A stretch of DNA of 64,000 bases from Vicia villosa (Eukaryota; Streptophyta; Magnoliopsida; Fabales; Fabaceae): assembly GCF_029867415.1 (NCBI RefSeq), contig NC_081185.1:120259987-120323986 (forward strand). Direction: 5' to 3'. Positions 34,009 through 43,970 of the stretch are shown one piece after another. Within the stretch, counting starts at the first letter, position 1; the number at the start of each line of letters is the position of its first letter. A program made the position numbers and the translations under genes. The notes below the pieces were generated by a model. That model was given only the letters and a program-made list of their open reading frames with translations, made no database searches and was not told the origin of the DNA.

Positions 34009-35888
34009 TTCAAACTCAGCCTGGCCACTGGTGCAAAGGTTTCTGTATAGTCAATCCCTTCTTGCTGACTATAACCCTGAGCCACCAGTCTGGCTTTGTT
34101 CCTTACCACTTCACCTTTCTCACTGAGCTTGTTTCTGAAGACCCATTTTGTACCAATTATATTGAATCCATCTGGCCTAGGAACAAGATCCCAAACATCA
34201 TTCCTTGTAAACTGATTCAGTTCTTCTTGCATAGCAATTATCCAGTCTGGATCTTCTAGAGCATGATCAACAGAAGTTGGCTCGATCAAAGATACAAGAC
34301 CTAATTGACAGTCTGCATTGTTCTTAAGGAATGCTCTTGTTCTGATTGGATCATCCTTCTTTCCAAGAATGACATCTTCTGAATGACCAGAGATGAGTCT
34401 GGATGATCTTCTGACAGATGGTTCTTCAGATATGCTTAGATTCTCCAGAGAAGCTGATACTTGATCTTCAGATTCTTTGCTTCTGAGAAGCTCTGCTTCT
34501 GATGCGTTGCTTCTTGGCTCAACAACTTCTGATATATCAATATCACAATCTGCAAAATTATCAAACTGCTTTGGTTTTTCAGAACCAAGCTTATCATCAA
34601 ACCTGATATTGATTGATTCTTCTACAATCAATGTTTCAGTATTGTATACTCTGTAGCCTTTTGAGCGTTCAGAATATCCAAGAAGGAAACACTTTTGAGC
34701 TTTGGAATCAAACTTACCAAGATGATCTTTAGTGTTCAGAATAAAGCATACACATCCAAAAGGATGCAAATATGAAATGTTGGGCTTTCTATTCTTCCAC
34801 AATTCACAGGGAGTCTTATTAAGAATAGGTCTGATAGAGATTCTATTCTGAATATAGCATGCAGTGTTTATTGCTTCTGCCCAGAAATGCTTAGCCATAT
34901 TGGTTTCATTGATCATGGTTCTGGCCATTTCTTGCAGAGTCCTATTCTTTCGTTCTACAACTCCATTTTGCTGTGGAGTTCTAGGACAAGAGAAATCATG
35001 GGCAATACCATTTTCTTTGAAGAATTCTTCAAAGGATCTGTTCTCAAATTCACCACCATGATCACTTCTGACCTTTATGATTTTACACTCTTTTTCAGAT
35101 TGAATCTGAATGCAGAAATCAAAGAACACTGAATGAGTCTCATCCTTGTGTTTCAAGAATTTTACCCATGTCCAGCGGCTATAATCATCTACGATGACTA
35201 ATCCATATTTCTTCCCTCTGACAGATGCTGTTTTGACTGGGCCAAACAGATCAATGTGCAAGAGTTCTAATGGCCTTGAGGTAGAAACAACATTCTTGGA
35301 CTTGAATGCAGGTTTGGAGAACTTGCCCTTCTGACATGCTTCACAAAGAGCATCTGATTTGAATTTCAGATTAGGGAGTCCTCTGACAAGATTCAGTTTG
35401 TTAATCTGAGAAATCTTTCTCAAACTAGCATGACCTAATCTTCTGTGCCAGACCCACTGCTCTTCAGAAACAGACATAAGACAAGTCACCTTCTGACTCA
35501 TAAGATCTTGCAGATCTGTCTTATAAATGTTGTTCTTCCTCTTGCCTGTAAATAGGATTGAGCCATCCTTCTGATTTACAGCCTTGCAAGACTCTTGATT
35601 AAAGATTATATCATAACCATTGTCACTCAATTGACTGATAGATAAGAGGTTATGTGTTAATCCTTCTACAAGAAGTACATTAGAAATGGAAGGAGAGTTA
35701 CCAGACTTTATAGTTCCAGAGCCAATTATCTTGCCCTTCTGATCTCCTCCAAACTTGACTTCTCCTCCAGACTTAAGCACCAGGTCTTGGAACATAGACC
35801 TTCTTCCTGTCATGTGTCGTGAGCATCCAGAGTCCAGGTACCATGACATGTTGTGCTTTGTCCTTTTTGCAGTCAAGGATATCTGCAA
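34005..35888 (-). CDS. Copia pol, protease-integrase and start of RT
   Basis: 627 aa open frame. Order: aspartic protease with WYLDSGCSRHM near residue 16; GAG-pre-integrase zinc finger (HRRLGHASL ... CEACQKGK); integrase core with DLFGPV, VRSDHGGEFE and an ERKNRTLQEM segment for the D, D, E residues; then the RT N-terminus (ARLVAQGYSQQEGIDYTETF, then APVARL). The frame then runs into stop within three codons, because the RT core with its YVDD motif is deleted between APVARL and the EFEMSMMGE region. Protease and integrase look intact, so the protein could still act in trans. The first codons overlap gag in another frame. Confidence 0.88.
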   Translation of the reverse strand: MQISLTAKRTKHNMSWYLDSGCSRHMTGRRSMFQDLVLKSGGEVKFGGDQKGKIIGSGTIKSGNSPSISNVLLVEGLTHNLLSISQLSDNGYDIIFNQESCKAVNQKDGSILFTGKRKNNIYKTDLQDLMSQKVTCLMSVSEEQWVWHRRLGHASLRKISQINKLNLVRGLPNLKFKSDALCEACQKGKFSKPAFKSKNVVSTSRPLELLHIDLFGPVKTASVRGKKYGLVIVDDYSRWTWVKFLKHKDETHSVFFDFCIQIQSEKECKIIKVRSDHGGEFENRSFEEFFKENGIAHDFSCPRTPQQNGVVERKNRTLQEMARTMINETNMAKHFWAEAINTACYIQNRISIRPILNKTPCELWKNRKPNISYLHPFGCVCFILNTKDHLGKFDSKAQKCFLLGYSERSKGYRVYNTETLIVEESINIRFDDKLGSEKPKQFDNFADCDIDISEVVEPRSNASEAELLRSKESEDQVSASLENLSISEEPSVRRSSRLISGHSEDVILGKKDDPIRTRAFLKNNADCQLGLVSLIEPTSVDHALEDPDWIIAMQEELNQFTRNDVWDLVPRPDGFNIIGTKWVFRNKLSEKGEVVRNKARLVAQGYSQQEGIDYTETFAPVARLSLK

Positions 35889-37692
35889 TAGGAATAATCT
35901 TATCCTTAGGTACCCACATCTTTTTGGGTCCTTTCTTGTTAGATTTTCTCAAGTTCTGATTGAACTTGGGTTTAACATTGTAAGCAATAGGAGGAACAGC
36001 ATGATAATTTTTAATGTGAGTTACATGATATTTCCTAGGTTGTGTCACATGCTTTTTGGTGTGTGTTATGTGAAAACTTTGAGCATGTGAAGTGTGCCTA
36101 ATATCATGAGAGTGGCCATACTTGAACTGATCATACAATGGCTTGTATGTGAATTTCATTTCATCAACAGGTTCAAGTTTGTATGGGGTTTCACCCTCAA
36201 AACCAATGCCGACTCTTTTGTTTCCAGACACAGCATATATCATAGAAGCTAGCTGACTTCTGCCAATACTTCTAGATAAGAACTTCCTGAAGCTTAAGTC
36301 ATATTCTTTCAGAATATGGTTTAGACTAGGAGTGGATTTTTCTGAATCAGAAGGAGATCCAACATTATTGGATAATTTTGAAAGTTTTTCTTTTAATTCA
36401 GAATTCTCCAACTCAAGCTTCTTTGTTTCAAATTCAAATAGCTTTTTCAGCTTTTTGTATTTGAGACTGATCTGAGACTTGAGTTCCAGAAGTTCAGTTA
36501 GACCGGAAACTAACTCATCTCTAGTAAGTTCAGAAAATACCTCTTCAGAATCTGATTCTGATGTAGATTCTGATCTGTCATCTTCTGTCGCCATCAGCGC
36601 ACAGTTGGCCTGCTCATCTTTAGAGTCTGAATCATCTTCTGACTCATCCCAGGTTGCCATAAGACCTTTCTTCTTATGAAACTTCTTCTTGGGATTTTCC
36701 TTCTGAAGATTTGGACATTCATTCTTGAAGTGTCCAGGCTCATTGCATTCATAGCACATGACCTTCTTCTTGTCAAATCTTCTGTCATCAGACGATTCTC
36801 CACGTTCAAATTTCTTTGAACTTCTGAAGCCTCTGAACTTCCTTTGCTTGGTCTTCCAGAGTTGATTTAGCCTTCTGGAGATCAAAGACAGTTCATCTTC
36901 TTCTTCAGATTCTGATTCTTCGGGATCTTCTTCTCTAGCCTGAAAAGCGTTAGTGCATTTCTTGATATTGGATTTTAATGCAATAGACTTACCTTTCTTT
37001 TGAGGCTCATTTGCGTCCAGCTCTATTTCATGACTTCTCAAGGCACTGATGAGCTCTTCCAGAGAAACTTCATTCAGATTCTTTGCAATCTTGAATGCAG
37101 TCACCATAGGACCCCATCTTCTGGGTAAGCTTCTGATGATCTTCTTTACGTGATCAGCCTTGGTGTATCCCTTGTCAAGAACTCTCAATCCAGCAGTAAG
37201 AGTTTGAAATCTTGAAAACATCTTTTCAATGTCTTCATCATCCTCCATCTTGAAGGCTTCATACTTCTGGATTAAAGCTAGAGCTTTAGTCTCCTTGACT
37301 TGAGCATTTCCTTCATGAGTCATTTTCAAGGACTCATATATGTCATAGGCCGTTTCCCTGTTAGATATCTTCTCATACTCAGCATGAGAGATAGCATTCA
37401 GCAAAACAGTTCTGCATTTATGATGATTCCTGAAAAGCTTTTTCTGATCATCATTCATTTCTTGCCTTGTCAGCTTTACGCCTCTAGCATTTACTGGATG
37501 TTTGTAACCATCCATCAGAAGATCCCATAGATCACCATCTAGACCAAGAAAGTAACTTTCCAGTTTATCTTTCCAGTATTCAAAGTTTTCACCATCAAAT
37601 ACCGGCGGTCTAGTATAACCATTGTTACCGTTGTATTGCTCAGCAGAGCCAGATGTAGATGCAGGTGTAGATTTTTCACTTTCATCAACCAT
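35773..37692 (-). CDS. Copia Gag polyprotein
   Basis: 639 aa from an ATG at 37692. The N-terminal half is the UBN2-type gag domain (FDGENFEYWKDKLESYF, LPRRWGPMVTAF). A CCHC zinc knuckle is at residues 313-326 (CYECNEPGHFKNEC). Acidic Ser-rich and coiled-coil segments follow, and the C-terminus is WVPKDKIIPIADIL onward, ending VYVPRPGA. The last 116 nt overlap the pol ORF in a different frame, so expression of pol needs a frameshift, or this copy carries a small indel. Gag is otherwise uninterrupted. Confidence 0.88.
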   Translation of the reverse strand: MVDESEKSTPASTSGSAEQYNGNNGYTRPPVFDGENFEYWKDKLESYFLGLDGDLWDLLMDGYKHPVNARGVKLTRQEMNDDQKKLFRNHHKCRTVLLNAISHAEYEKISNRETAYDIYESLKMTHEGNAQVKETKALALIQKYEAFKMEDDEDIEKMFSRFQTLTAGLRVLDKGYTKADHVKKIIRSLPRRWGPMVTAFKIAKNLNEVSLEELISALRSHEIELDANEPQKKGKSIALKSNIKKCTNAFQAREEDPEESESEEEDELSLISRRLNQLWKTKQRKFRGFRSSKKFERGESSDDRRFDKKKVMCYECNEPGHFKNECPNLQKENPKKKFHKKKGLMATWDESEDDSDSKDEQANCALMATEDDRSESTSESDSEEVFSELTRDELVSGLTELLELKSQISLKYKKLKKLFEFETKKLELENSELKEKLSKLSNNVGSPSDSEKSTPSLNHILKEYDLSFRKFLSRSIGRSQLASMIYAVSGNKRVGIGFEGETPYKLEPVDEMKFTYKPLYDQFKYGHSHDIRHTSHAQSFHITHTKKHVTQPRKYHVTHIKNYHAVPPIAYNVKPKFNQNLRKSNKKGPKKMWVPKDKIIPIADILDCKKDKAQHVMVPGLWMLTTHDRKKVYVPRPGA

Positions 37693-37764
37693 CTTTTACT
37701 GAAGCGTTTTTCTCTTCCTGAATCTTTTCTAAACACGGTTAAGTGCTTGCACCTTAGAACCGGT

Positions 37765-38974
37765 TGAAGGATAGAAAAACACTTAGAAAGGGGGGGTTTG
37801 AATAAGTGTAGCTTTAAAAACTTGACAGATAAAAATAAATTGCACAGTTATTTTTATCCTGGTTCGTTGTTAACTAAACTACTCCAGTCCACCCCCGCAG
37901 AGATGATTTACCTCAACTGAGGATTTAATCCACTAATCGCACGGATTACAATGGTTCTCCACTTAGTCAGCAACTAAGTCTTCCAGAGTCTTCTGATCAC
38001 ACACTGATCACTCCAGGAACAACTGCTTAGATACCCTCTAAGACTTTTCTAGAGTCTACTGATCCACACGATCACTCTAGTTACAACCTGCTTAGATAAC
38101 CTCTAAGACTTCCTAGAGTATTCTGATCCACACGATCACTCTAGTTCCTTACAACTTAATGTAATCAATTCTAAGAGTATTACAAATGCTTCTTAAAAGC
38201 GATAATCACAAACTGTGATATTTCTCTTAACGTTTAAGCTTAATCTCACTAAAATATTACAACAGCAATGTAGTGAGCTTTGATGAAGATGAAGATTCTG
38301 AGCTTTGGATTTGAACAGAGTTTCAGCAAGTTAATTTGAATTGTTTTGTTCAGGATCGTTAACCTTGCTTCTCATCAGAACTTCATATTTATAGGCGTTG
38401 GAGAAGATGACCGTTGAATGCATTTAATGCTTTGCGTGTTCCGTACAGCATCGCATTTAATGTTATACGCTTTTGTCAACTACCTCGAGCCTTGTTCACG
38501 CTGTGTCTACTGACGTAGCCTTTAGTAGCTTTTAACGTTCCTTTTGTCAGTCAGCGTAGCTTGCCACTTGTACTTTCTTCTGATCTGATGTTTGTGAATA
38601 CAACGTTTGAATATCATCAGAGTCAAACAGCTTGGTGCAAAGCATCTTCTGATCTTCTGACCTTGAAGTGCTTCTGAGCGTGATACCATCAGTACTTCAG
38701 TGCTTCTGTTCTCTTGTTCTTCTGATGCTTCCATAGACCCATGTTCTGATTCTGCTTCGACCATCTTCTGATGTCTTGCCAGACCATGTTCTGATGTTGC
38801 ATGCTGAACCATTTGAGACAAAGCTTCTGAGCGCTGAATTATGCGTACTCTTTATATATATTTCCTGAAAAGGAAATTGCAATGGATTAGAGTACCATAT
38901 AATCTTAAGCAAAATTCATATTATTGTTATCATCAAAACTAAGATAATTGATCAGAACAAATCTTGTTCTAACA
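37765..38974 (-). repeat. Copia 5' LTR
   Basis: 1210 bp and nearly identical to 29814-31023. It drives minus-strand transcription. A TATAAATAT box on minus at 38385-38393 is the likely core promoter. Confidence 0.95.
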
Positions 38975-41158
38975 GTAATTTCTAAAGATGGTATTGCCGT
39001 TGACCCAACGAAAGTAGAAGCAGTGTCTCAATGGGAAGCTCCGAAGTCAGTTTCTGAAATCCGTAGTTTCCTTGGTCTTGCGGGTTACTATAGAAAGTTC
39101 ATTGAAGGTTTTTCAAAGTTAGCGTTGCCGTTAACTAAGTTGACTAGGAAGGGTCAAGCATTCATCTGGGATTCGAAATGTGAAGAAGGATTCCAAGAGT
39201 TGAAGAAGAGGTTGACTAGTGCGCCGATCTTGATTTTGCCGAATCCGGCGAAACCTTTTGTGGTATATTGTGATGCTTCGTTGTTGGGATTAGGAGGTGT
39301 ACTAATGCAGAATCAACAGGTAATCGCTTATGCGTCGAGACAACTCAAAGTGCATGAGAGAAACTATCCGAATCATGACTTAGAATTGGCAGCAGTGGTA
39401 TTTGTGTTGAAGTTGTGGAGACATTATCTGTATGGTTCGAGGTTTGAAGTGTTTAGTGATCACAAGAGTCTGAAGTATCTCTTTGATCAAAAAGAGCTGA
39501 ATATGAGGCAAAGGAGGTGGTTAGAGTTCCTTAAGGATTATGATTTTGGGCTGAATTACCATCCGGGTAAAGCAAACGTGGTTGCCGATGCTTTGAGTAG
39601 GAAGTCCTTGCATATGTCTATGCTGATGGTAAGAGAATTGGATTTAATTGAACAATTCAGAGATTTGAGTTTAGTATGCGAAGACACTCCTGTCAGTGTT
39701 AAGTTGGGAATGCTGAAGCTGACTAGTGGTATTCTGGAAGAAGTTCGAGAAGGTCAGAAAGCTGATGTAGAATTGGTGGACAAGTTGACTCTGATTAACC
39801 AAGGCAAGGGAGGTGAATTCAGAATCGACGAGAATGGTATTGTAAGGTTTGGTAATCGTGTTTGTGTTCCTAATGTTTCCGAATTGAGGAAGAGTATTCT
39901 CGAAGAAGGACACCGTAGTGGATTAAGTATTCATCCTGGTGCTACCAAGATGTATCATGACTTGAAAAAGCTGTTTTGGTGGTCTGGAATGAAGAAAGAA
40001 ATTGCCGAGTTTGTGTATTCTTGTTTGACTTGTCAGAAGTCAAAGGTTGAACATCAGAAGCCATCTGGATTTATGCAACCGATGTTTATTCCTGAGTGGA
40101 AATGGGATAGCATATCAATGGATTTTGTTTTGGGTTTGCCGAGAACTGTTAAGAATTGTGAAGCTATCTGGGTCGTGGTAGACAGATTGACGAAGTCTGC
40201 ACATTTTATACCAATAAGAATGGATTATCCGATGGAAAAGTTGGCTCAATTGTATATTGAGAAGATAGTTAGTCTACATGGTATTCCTTCGAGTATCGTG
40301 TCAGACAGAGATCCAAGATTTACGTCGAAGTTCTGGGAGGGTTTGCAGAAGGCTTTGGGTACTAAGCTGAGACTAAGTTCTGCTTATCATCCGCAGACGG
40401 ATGGACAGACTGAAAGGACAATTCAGTCGTTAGAAGACTTGTTACGTGCTTGTGTGTTAGAAAAAGGAGGTGCTTGGGATAGTTATCTGCCTTTGATTGA
40501 ATTTACCTACAACAACAGTTTTCACTCGAGTATAGGTATGGCTCCGTTTGAAGCATTGTATGGTAGGAGATGTAGAACTCCATTGTGTTGGTACGAAGCT
40601 GGTGAGAGTGCTGTGATTGGACCAGAAATTGTACAACAGACTACGGAGAAGATTAAGATGATTCAAGAGAAGATGAAAGCTTCTCAGAGTCGTCAAAAGA
40701 GCTATTATGATAAAAGGAGGAAGACACTTGAGTTTCAAGAGGGAGATCATGTGTTTATGAAGGTTACTCCTATGACGGGTATTGGTCGAGCTTTGAAGTC
40801 AAAGAAGTTGACTCCGCGTTTTATTGGACCATTCCAAATTTCGGAAAGAGTGGGAGAAGTGGCATATCGTATTGCGTTACCGCCAATGCTTGCCAACTTG
40901 CATGATGTATTTCATGTGTCTCAATTGAGGAAATACATTTCGGATCCATCCCACGTGATCCAAGTGGATGATGTGCAGGTTAAAGACAACTTAACGGTTG
41001 AAACGTTACCTGTGAGGATTGAAGATAGAAGACTGAAGCAATTGCGGGGCAAGGAAATAGCTTTAGTCAGAGTAGCTTGGGGAGGACCAGCTGATGGAAA
41101 CGTCACCTGGGAGTTAGAAAGCCAGATGAAAGATTCCTATCCGGAACTATTTGCTTGA
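38975..41158 (+). CDS. TekayA pol, 3' piece: RT end, RNase H, integrase, chromodomain
   Basis: The open frame actually begins in the copia LTR (38948); element codons start with VISKDGIAVDP. Order, numbered from 38948: RT end (10-75); RNase H with VVYCDASLLGLGG (Asp near 109) to VVADALSRKS (~215); integrase zinc finger (HRSGLSIHPGATKMYHDL ... CLTCQKSK, ~320-365); integrase core with SMDFVLGLP (D ~392), VSDRDPRF (D ~450) and HPQTDGQTERTIQ (E ~490); integrase C-terminal domain with LHDVFHVSQLRKY; and a C-terminal chromodomain ending GGPADGNVTWELESQ. That chromodomain marks a chromovirus of the Tekay clade. Stop at 41158. The frame is fully open, consistent with a young insertion. Confidence 0.93.
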   Translation, partial: VISKDGIAVDPTKVEAVSQWEAPKSVSEIRSFLGLAGYYRKFIEGFSKLALPLTKLTRKGQAFIWDSKCEEGFQELKKRLTSAPILILPNPAKPFVVYCDASLLGLGGVLMQNQQVIAYASRQLKVHERNYPNHDLELAAVVFVLKLWRHYLYGSRFEVFSDHKSLKYLFDQKELNMRQRRWLEFLKDYDFGLNYHPGKANVVADALSRKSLHMSMLMVRELDLIEQFRDLSLVCEDTPVSVKLGMLKLTSGILEEVREGQKADVELVDKLTLINQGKGGEFRIDENGIVRFGNRVCVPNVSELRKSILEEGHRSGLSIHPGATKMYHDLKKLFWWSGMKKEIAEFVYSCLTCQKSKVEHQKPSGFMQPMFIPEWKWDSISMDFVLGLPRTVKNCEAIWVVVDRLTKSAHFIPIRMDYPMEKLAQLYIEKIVSLHGIPSSIVSDRDPRFTSKFWEGLQKALGTKLRLSSAYHPQTDGQTERTIQSLEDLLRACVLEKGGAWDSYLPLIEFTYNNSFHSSIGMAPFEALYGRRCRTPLCWYEAGESAVIGPEIVQQTTEKIKMIQEKMKASQSRQKSYYDKRRKTLEFQEGDHVFMKVTPMTGIGRALKSKKLTPRFIGPFQISERVGEVAYRIALPPMLANLHDVFHVSQLRKYISDPSHVIQVDDVQVKDNLTVETLPVRIEDRRLKQLRGKEIALVRVAWGGPADGNVTWELESQMKDSYPELFA

Positions 41159-41199
41159 GGTATGTTTTCGAGGACGAAAACTCTTTAGTGGGGGAGAGT

Positions 41200-43013
41200 T
41201 GTAACATCCCGAAAATTCTTATTTAATTAATTTAATCAAGTTTTAAATTAATTATGGGGAATTAACATTTTGTTGAATTATGTGGAAAAATAATGAAATG
41301 TTAAGTCATTGGGCCATGCGGTGGAATTAGTAAAGTGGAGGTGTAATTGTGTAAGAGCCCATTTCTAATTTTATGTTTTTCATAAAATAAAGGAAAATAA
41401 GAAGAGAAGGGAAAAATTAGAACGTGGAAACCAGAAGCTGTGAGAAGAGGAACTGAAGAGCGTGAAGGAGAGCCAAAGAGGAAGAGGAACCAATTCAAGA
41501 ATTTGGCTAAGGTAAGGGGGGATTCTTCTCATTAACCTCTATTATGGGTTGTATGAATGATTCGATGGAATTTGTATGTTAGGATTTCGAATTGGATTAT
41601 ATGTCGGGTTTGGGGTTTTGGGGTTTATAGAACTTTGATTCAATTTAGGTTGTGAATGATGATTGGTGATGAATAATGATGTTAAACATGATTAGAAGTA
41701 TGTGTAGACGTGCAATTTATGTCGTATGTGTGATTTATTTTTCTGAAATTCGTACTGGTATGATTTGAGAGTATTTGGGAGGTATAGAATGCTGTTTTCT
41801 GCAGGTTAGGGTTTCTGAAATCACCGGTTCGCGCCGCGTGCACAGGGTGGCGCCGCGAACAGGTGGGTTGAATGTCAGGATGTTTTGATACGCACAGGTC
41901 GCGCCGCGTACCTGTGTTGGCGCCGCGAAGGCGTAACTTTTTCCTCGCTTCGCGCCGCGTGTAGGTGTTGGCGCCGCGAAGGCGTGACTTTTTCCTCGCT
42001 TCGCGCCACGTGTGGATGTTGGCGCCGCGTGCTGTGCTATTTGGGATTTTTGTTAAAGTTTAACGATGTATAACTTTTTAACTGTTAGTCTGTTTGATGT
42101 GCCGTTTCGAACATAGTGAGGCTAATTCAGTGATATATGCAATAAAATAGTGTTTGAGTTGTGACTCGAATTTAATTTAAACACTTGATTTAATTGGTTG
42201 TGGTGGTTTATATTGTTATTGCATTGGTTGATGATTATGATTGTTCCGTTGTTTGGTGTTGATGATTAGCATGCGGTATGTGATGCATGTATTTCATAAT
42301 CATATTGTGGGTTGTATCCCTTATGGTGGTGGGACAGCGGTAGCTAATTCCCATTGTGTGGAATTGGTGAGAGAAGTAGCCGAATCTTTATGGTGGTGGA
42401 TCGGTGAGATAGGTTATCCCATGTTTGGTATCACATGCATTTAGTTGCATTGCATTAGGTTGTTGTGTATAATTGTAACATGAATGGAAGTTGTCCAATG
42501 TTATAATTTGTGTGTATTTTGGTATGAATGTTGCTATATTATCTGAATATAATTGATTTGGGTGAATAATGTATGGGTGAAGTTGTATTGTTTATATACC
42601 TATAACATTTGTTAATGCGAATGAAACTCACCCTTACTGTTGTTATTTTTCAGATTGAGGAGTAGCTTGTGTACTTGGTGAGGATTAGCTCGTCAAGTAG
42701 TTCGTTAGAGTCAGTTGGGTCTGTGTCATGCTCTGGTCGTGTAACACCGGGAACGTTATTTTAGAATTGGTTGATAAACTTCTGTTTTGTTTTTGGTTTA
42801 TGGTTGAATTATGAGTCTTCGACTCCAGATGTTTGATTATTCAGTTGTTATGAATATTCCGCTGTGTTAACATGCTACCTGAATAATTTTTGGTTTATCG
42901 TTCCTTTATGGCATGACATGAATATTGTTTATTTTGTTGGCGTTGTAATACTCTTCTTCATGTTTTACTCTGATTTTAATGTTAATTTCCGCGGGGTTTA
43001 GAAGGGTGTTACA
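41200..43013 (+). repeat. TekayA 3' LTR
   Basis: 1814 bp. Preceded by the purine tract AGTGGGGGAGAGT and followed by the ACTTT duplication at 43014-43018. CpG-rich inverted repeats lie at about 41826-42035. Confidence 0.95.
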
Positions 43014-43308
43014 ACTTTCATCTCTTTTGCATTTTCTTTGCCACGCTTCATCCTAACATGGCCAGTTTCAGGTGACACAGGTGGTCGTGTCAGACCTCGT
43101 GTAGCTTGACTTTTCACTTCCTTCGAAACTCCCCTTTTTGTACTTTTTGGCATTGATTTGTCTCGATTTATTCCTTTAAGTCTGCAAACAGTAAAATACA
43201 CAACCAAAGCATAAAATGTAGAATAAAGAAATAAAACACTCAATAACATAACTTAAACATACTTAAAAACAACGGTAAATATATGTGTGAAAACCACTGA
43301 TCAATTCC

Positions 43309-43970
43309 CACTGTGTGGAATCTGTGCTGGCAGGGTCGTATCTGAATGATGTTAGATCGGTCAGTGGGTGATTCCCATTGATGATGTTTGGTACCACATG
43401 CATAGTGTCAGTTTCATACATATGCATAACTTTTATAACATGAATGATGTATTATGTGTTATGACTTGATAATTGATGAAGATGTGTATGATGGAATGTC
43501 TGAATATGAAACGATTGGGTGAATGATATAACTATGATATATTGTTATTTATGATGCAATAACATTGGTTAACTGTGATGAGACTCACCCTTACTTGTTG
43601 TCATTTTCAGATTGAGGATAGCGGCTTGACTTGGTGAGGATTAGCTCATAAGTCGGTTTAGTAGTTGTGTCAGGTGTCATGCTCTGGTAGATGTAACACT
43701 GGGAACGCGATGTTTCGAGTTCTAGATGATAACTCTATTTGTTTAAGTTGTTTTGAAGTCTGATACATTAATGATGTGATGTTGACTTAACGATGTATTT
43801 CCGCTGTGTAAACATGATAATTTGAATTATGAGTTATGTTTAGATGTTCTTGGTGAATGCATGACATATGACGATTGAGGTTTTCTTTATTTATGAATTG
43901 TTACACCCTTGTTGCATGTTACTCTGATTTAATTTTGTTAATTGCCGCGGAGTATTAGAGGGGTGTTACA
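43309..43970 (+). repeat. TekayB 5' LTR, second part
   Basis: Continues 18249 after the Athila insertion, ending GGGTGTTACA. The PBS follows at 43975. Confidence 0.85.

Larger units (their letters stand above)
29814..38974 (-). mobile_element. Full-length SIRE/Maximus-type copia with RT-core deletion
   Basis: 9161 bp, inserted in TekayA pol with a perfect GTAAT duplication (29809-29813 and 38975-38979). LTRs are 1210 bp each and differ at only about five positions (about 0.4%), so this is the youngest insertion of the stack. Minus-strand order: 5' LTR, leader, gag (35773-37692), protease-integrase-RT start (34005-35888), RT end-RNase H (33142-34008), an extra 3' ORF (32306-32701), polypurine tract AAAGGGGGAGAT, 3' LTR. 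The RT catalytic core is missing, so the copy cannot reverse-transcribe its own RNA. Confidence 0.95.
27414..43013 (+). mobile_element. TekayA: Tekay chromovirus lacking gag and protease
   Basis: LTRs of 1814 bp (27414-29227 and 41200-43013, TGTAACATCCCG...GTTACA) are flanked by a perfect ACTTT duplication. PBS TGGTATCAGAGC is at 29232-29243, and a polypurine tract AGTGGGGGAGAGT ends at 41199. Only about 20 bp after the PBS the sequence is already pol, just before the RT domain, so gag and protease are deleted. A copia element then splits pol at 29813/38975. The LTRs differ at about 19 positions (about 1.0%). Without the copia the element would be about 6.4 kb. Confidence 0.92.
18250..43303 (-). 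mobile_element. Athila-type gypsy derivative with deleted gag-pol
   Basis: LTRs of about 1565 bp (each split by a later insertion) run TGATCGG...CTGATCA on the plus strand. They are flanked by a perfect ATTCC duplication at 18245-18249 and 43304-43308. The PBS at 26111-26128 is complementary to plant Asp-tRNA, the primer typical of Athila, and sits beside the right LTR, so the element reads on the minus strand. The polypurine tract (minus AGTTTGGGGGAGTT) adjoins the left LTR. Only about 1.9 kb of internal DNA remains, with one 215-codon ORF and no gag, protease, RT or integrase. LTRs differ at about 20 sites (about 1.3%). It is therefore a non-autonomous or deleted copy. Confidence 0.88.
26135..43303 (-). 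repeat. Athila 5' LTR, interrupted by TekayA
   Basis: LTR sequence is 26135-27413 plus 43019-43303. TekayA lies between with the duplicated ACTTT at 27409-27413 and 43014-43018. Confidence 0.88.
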
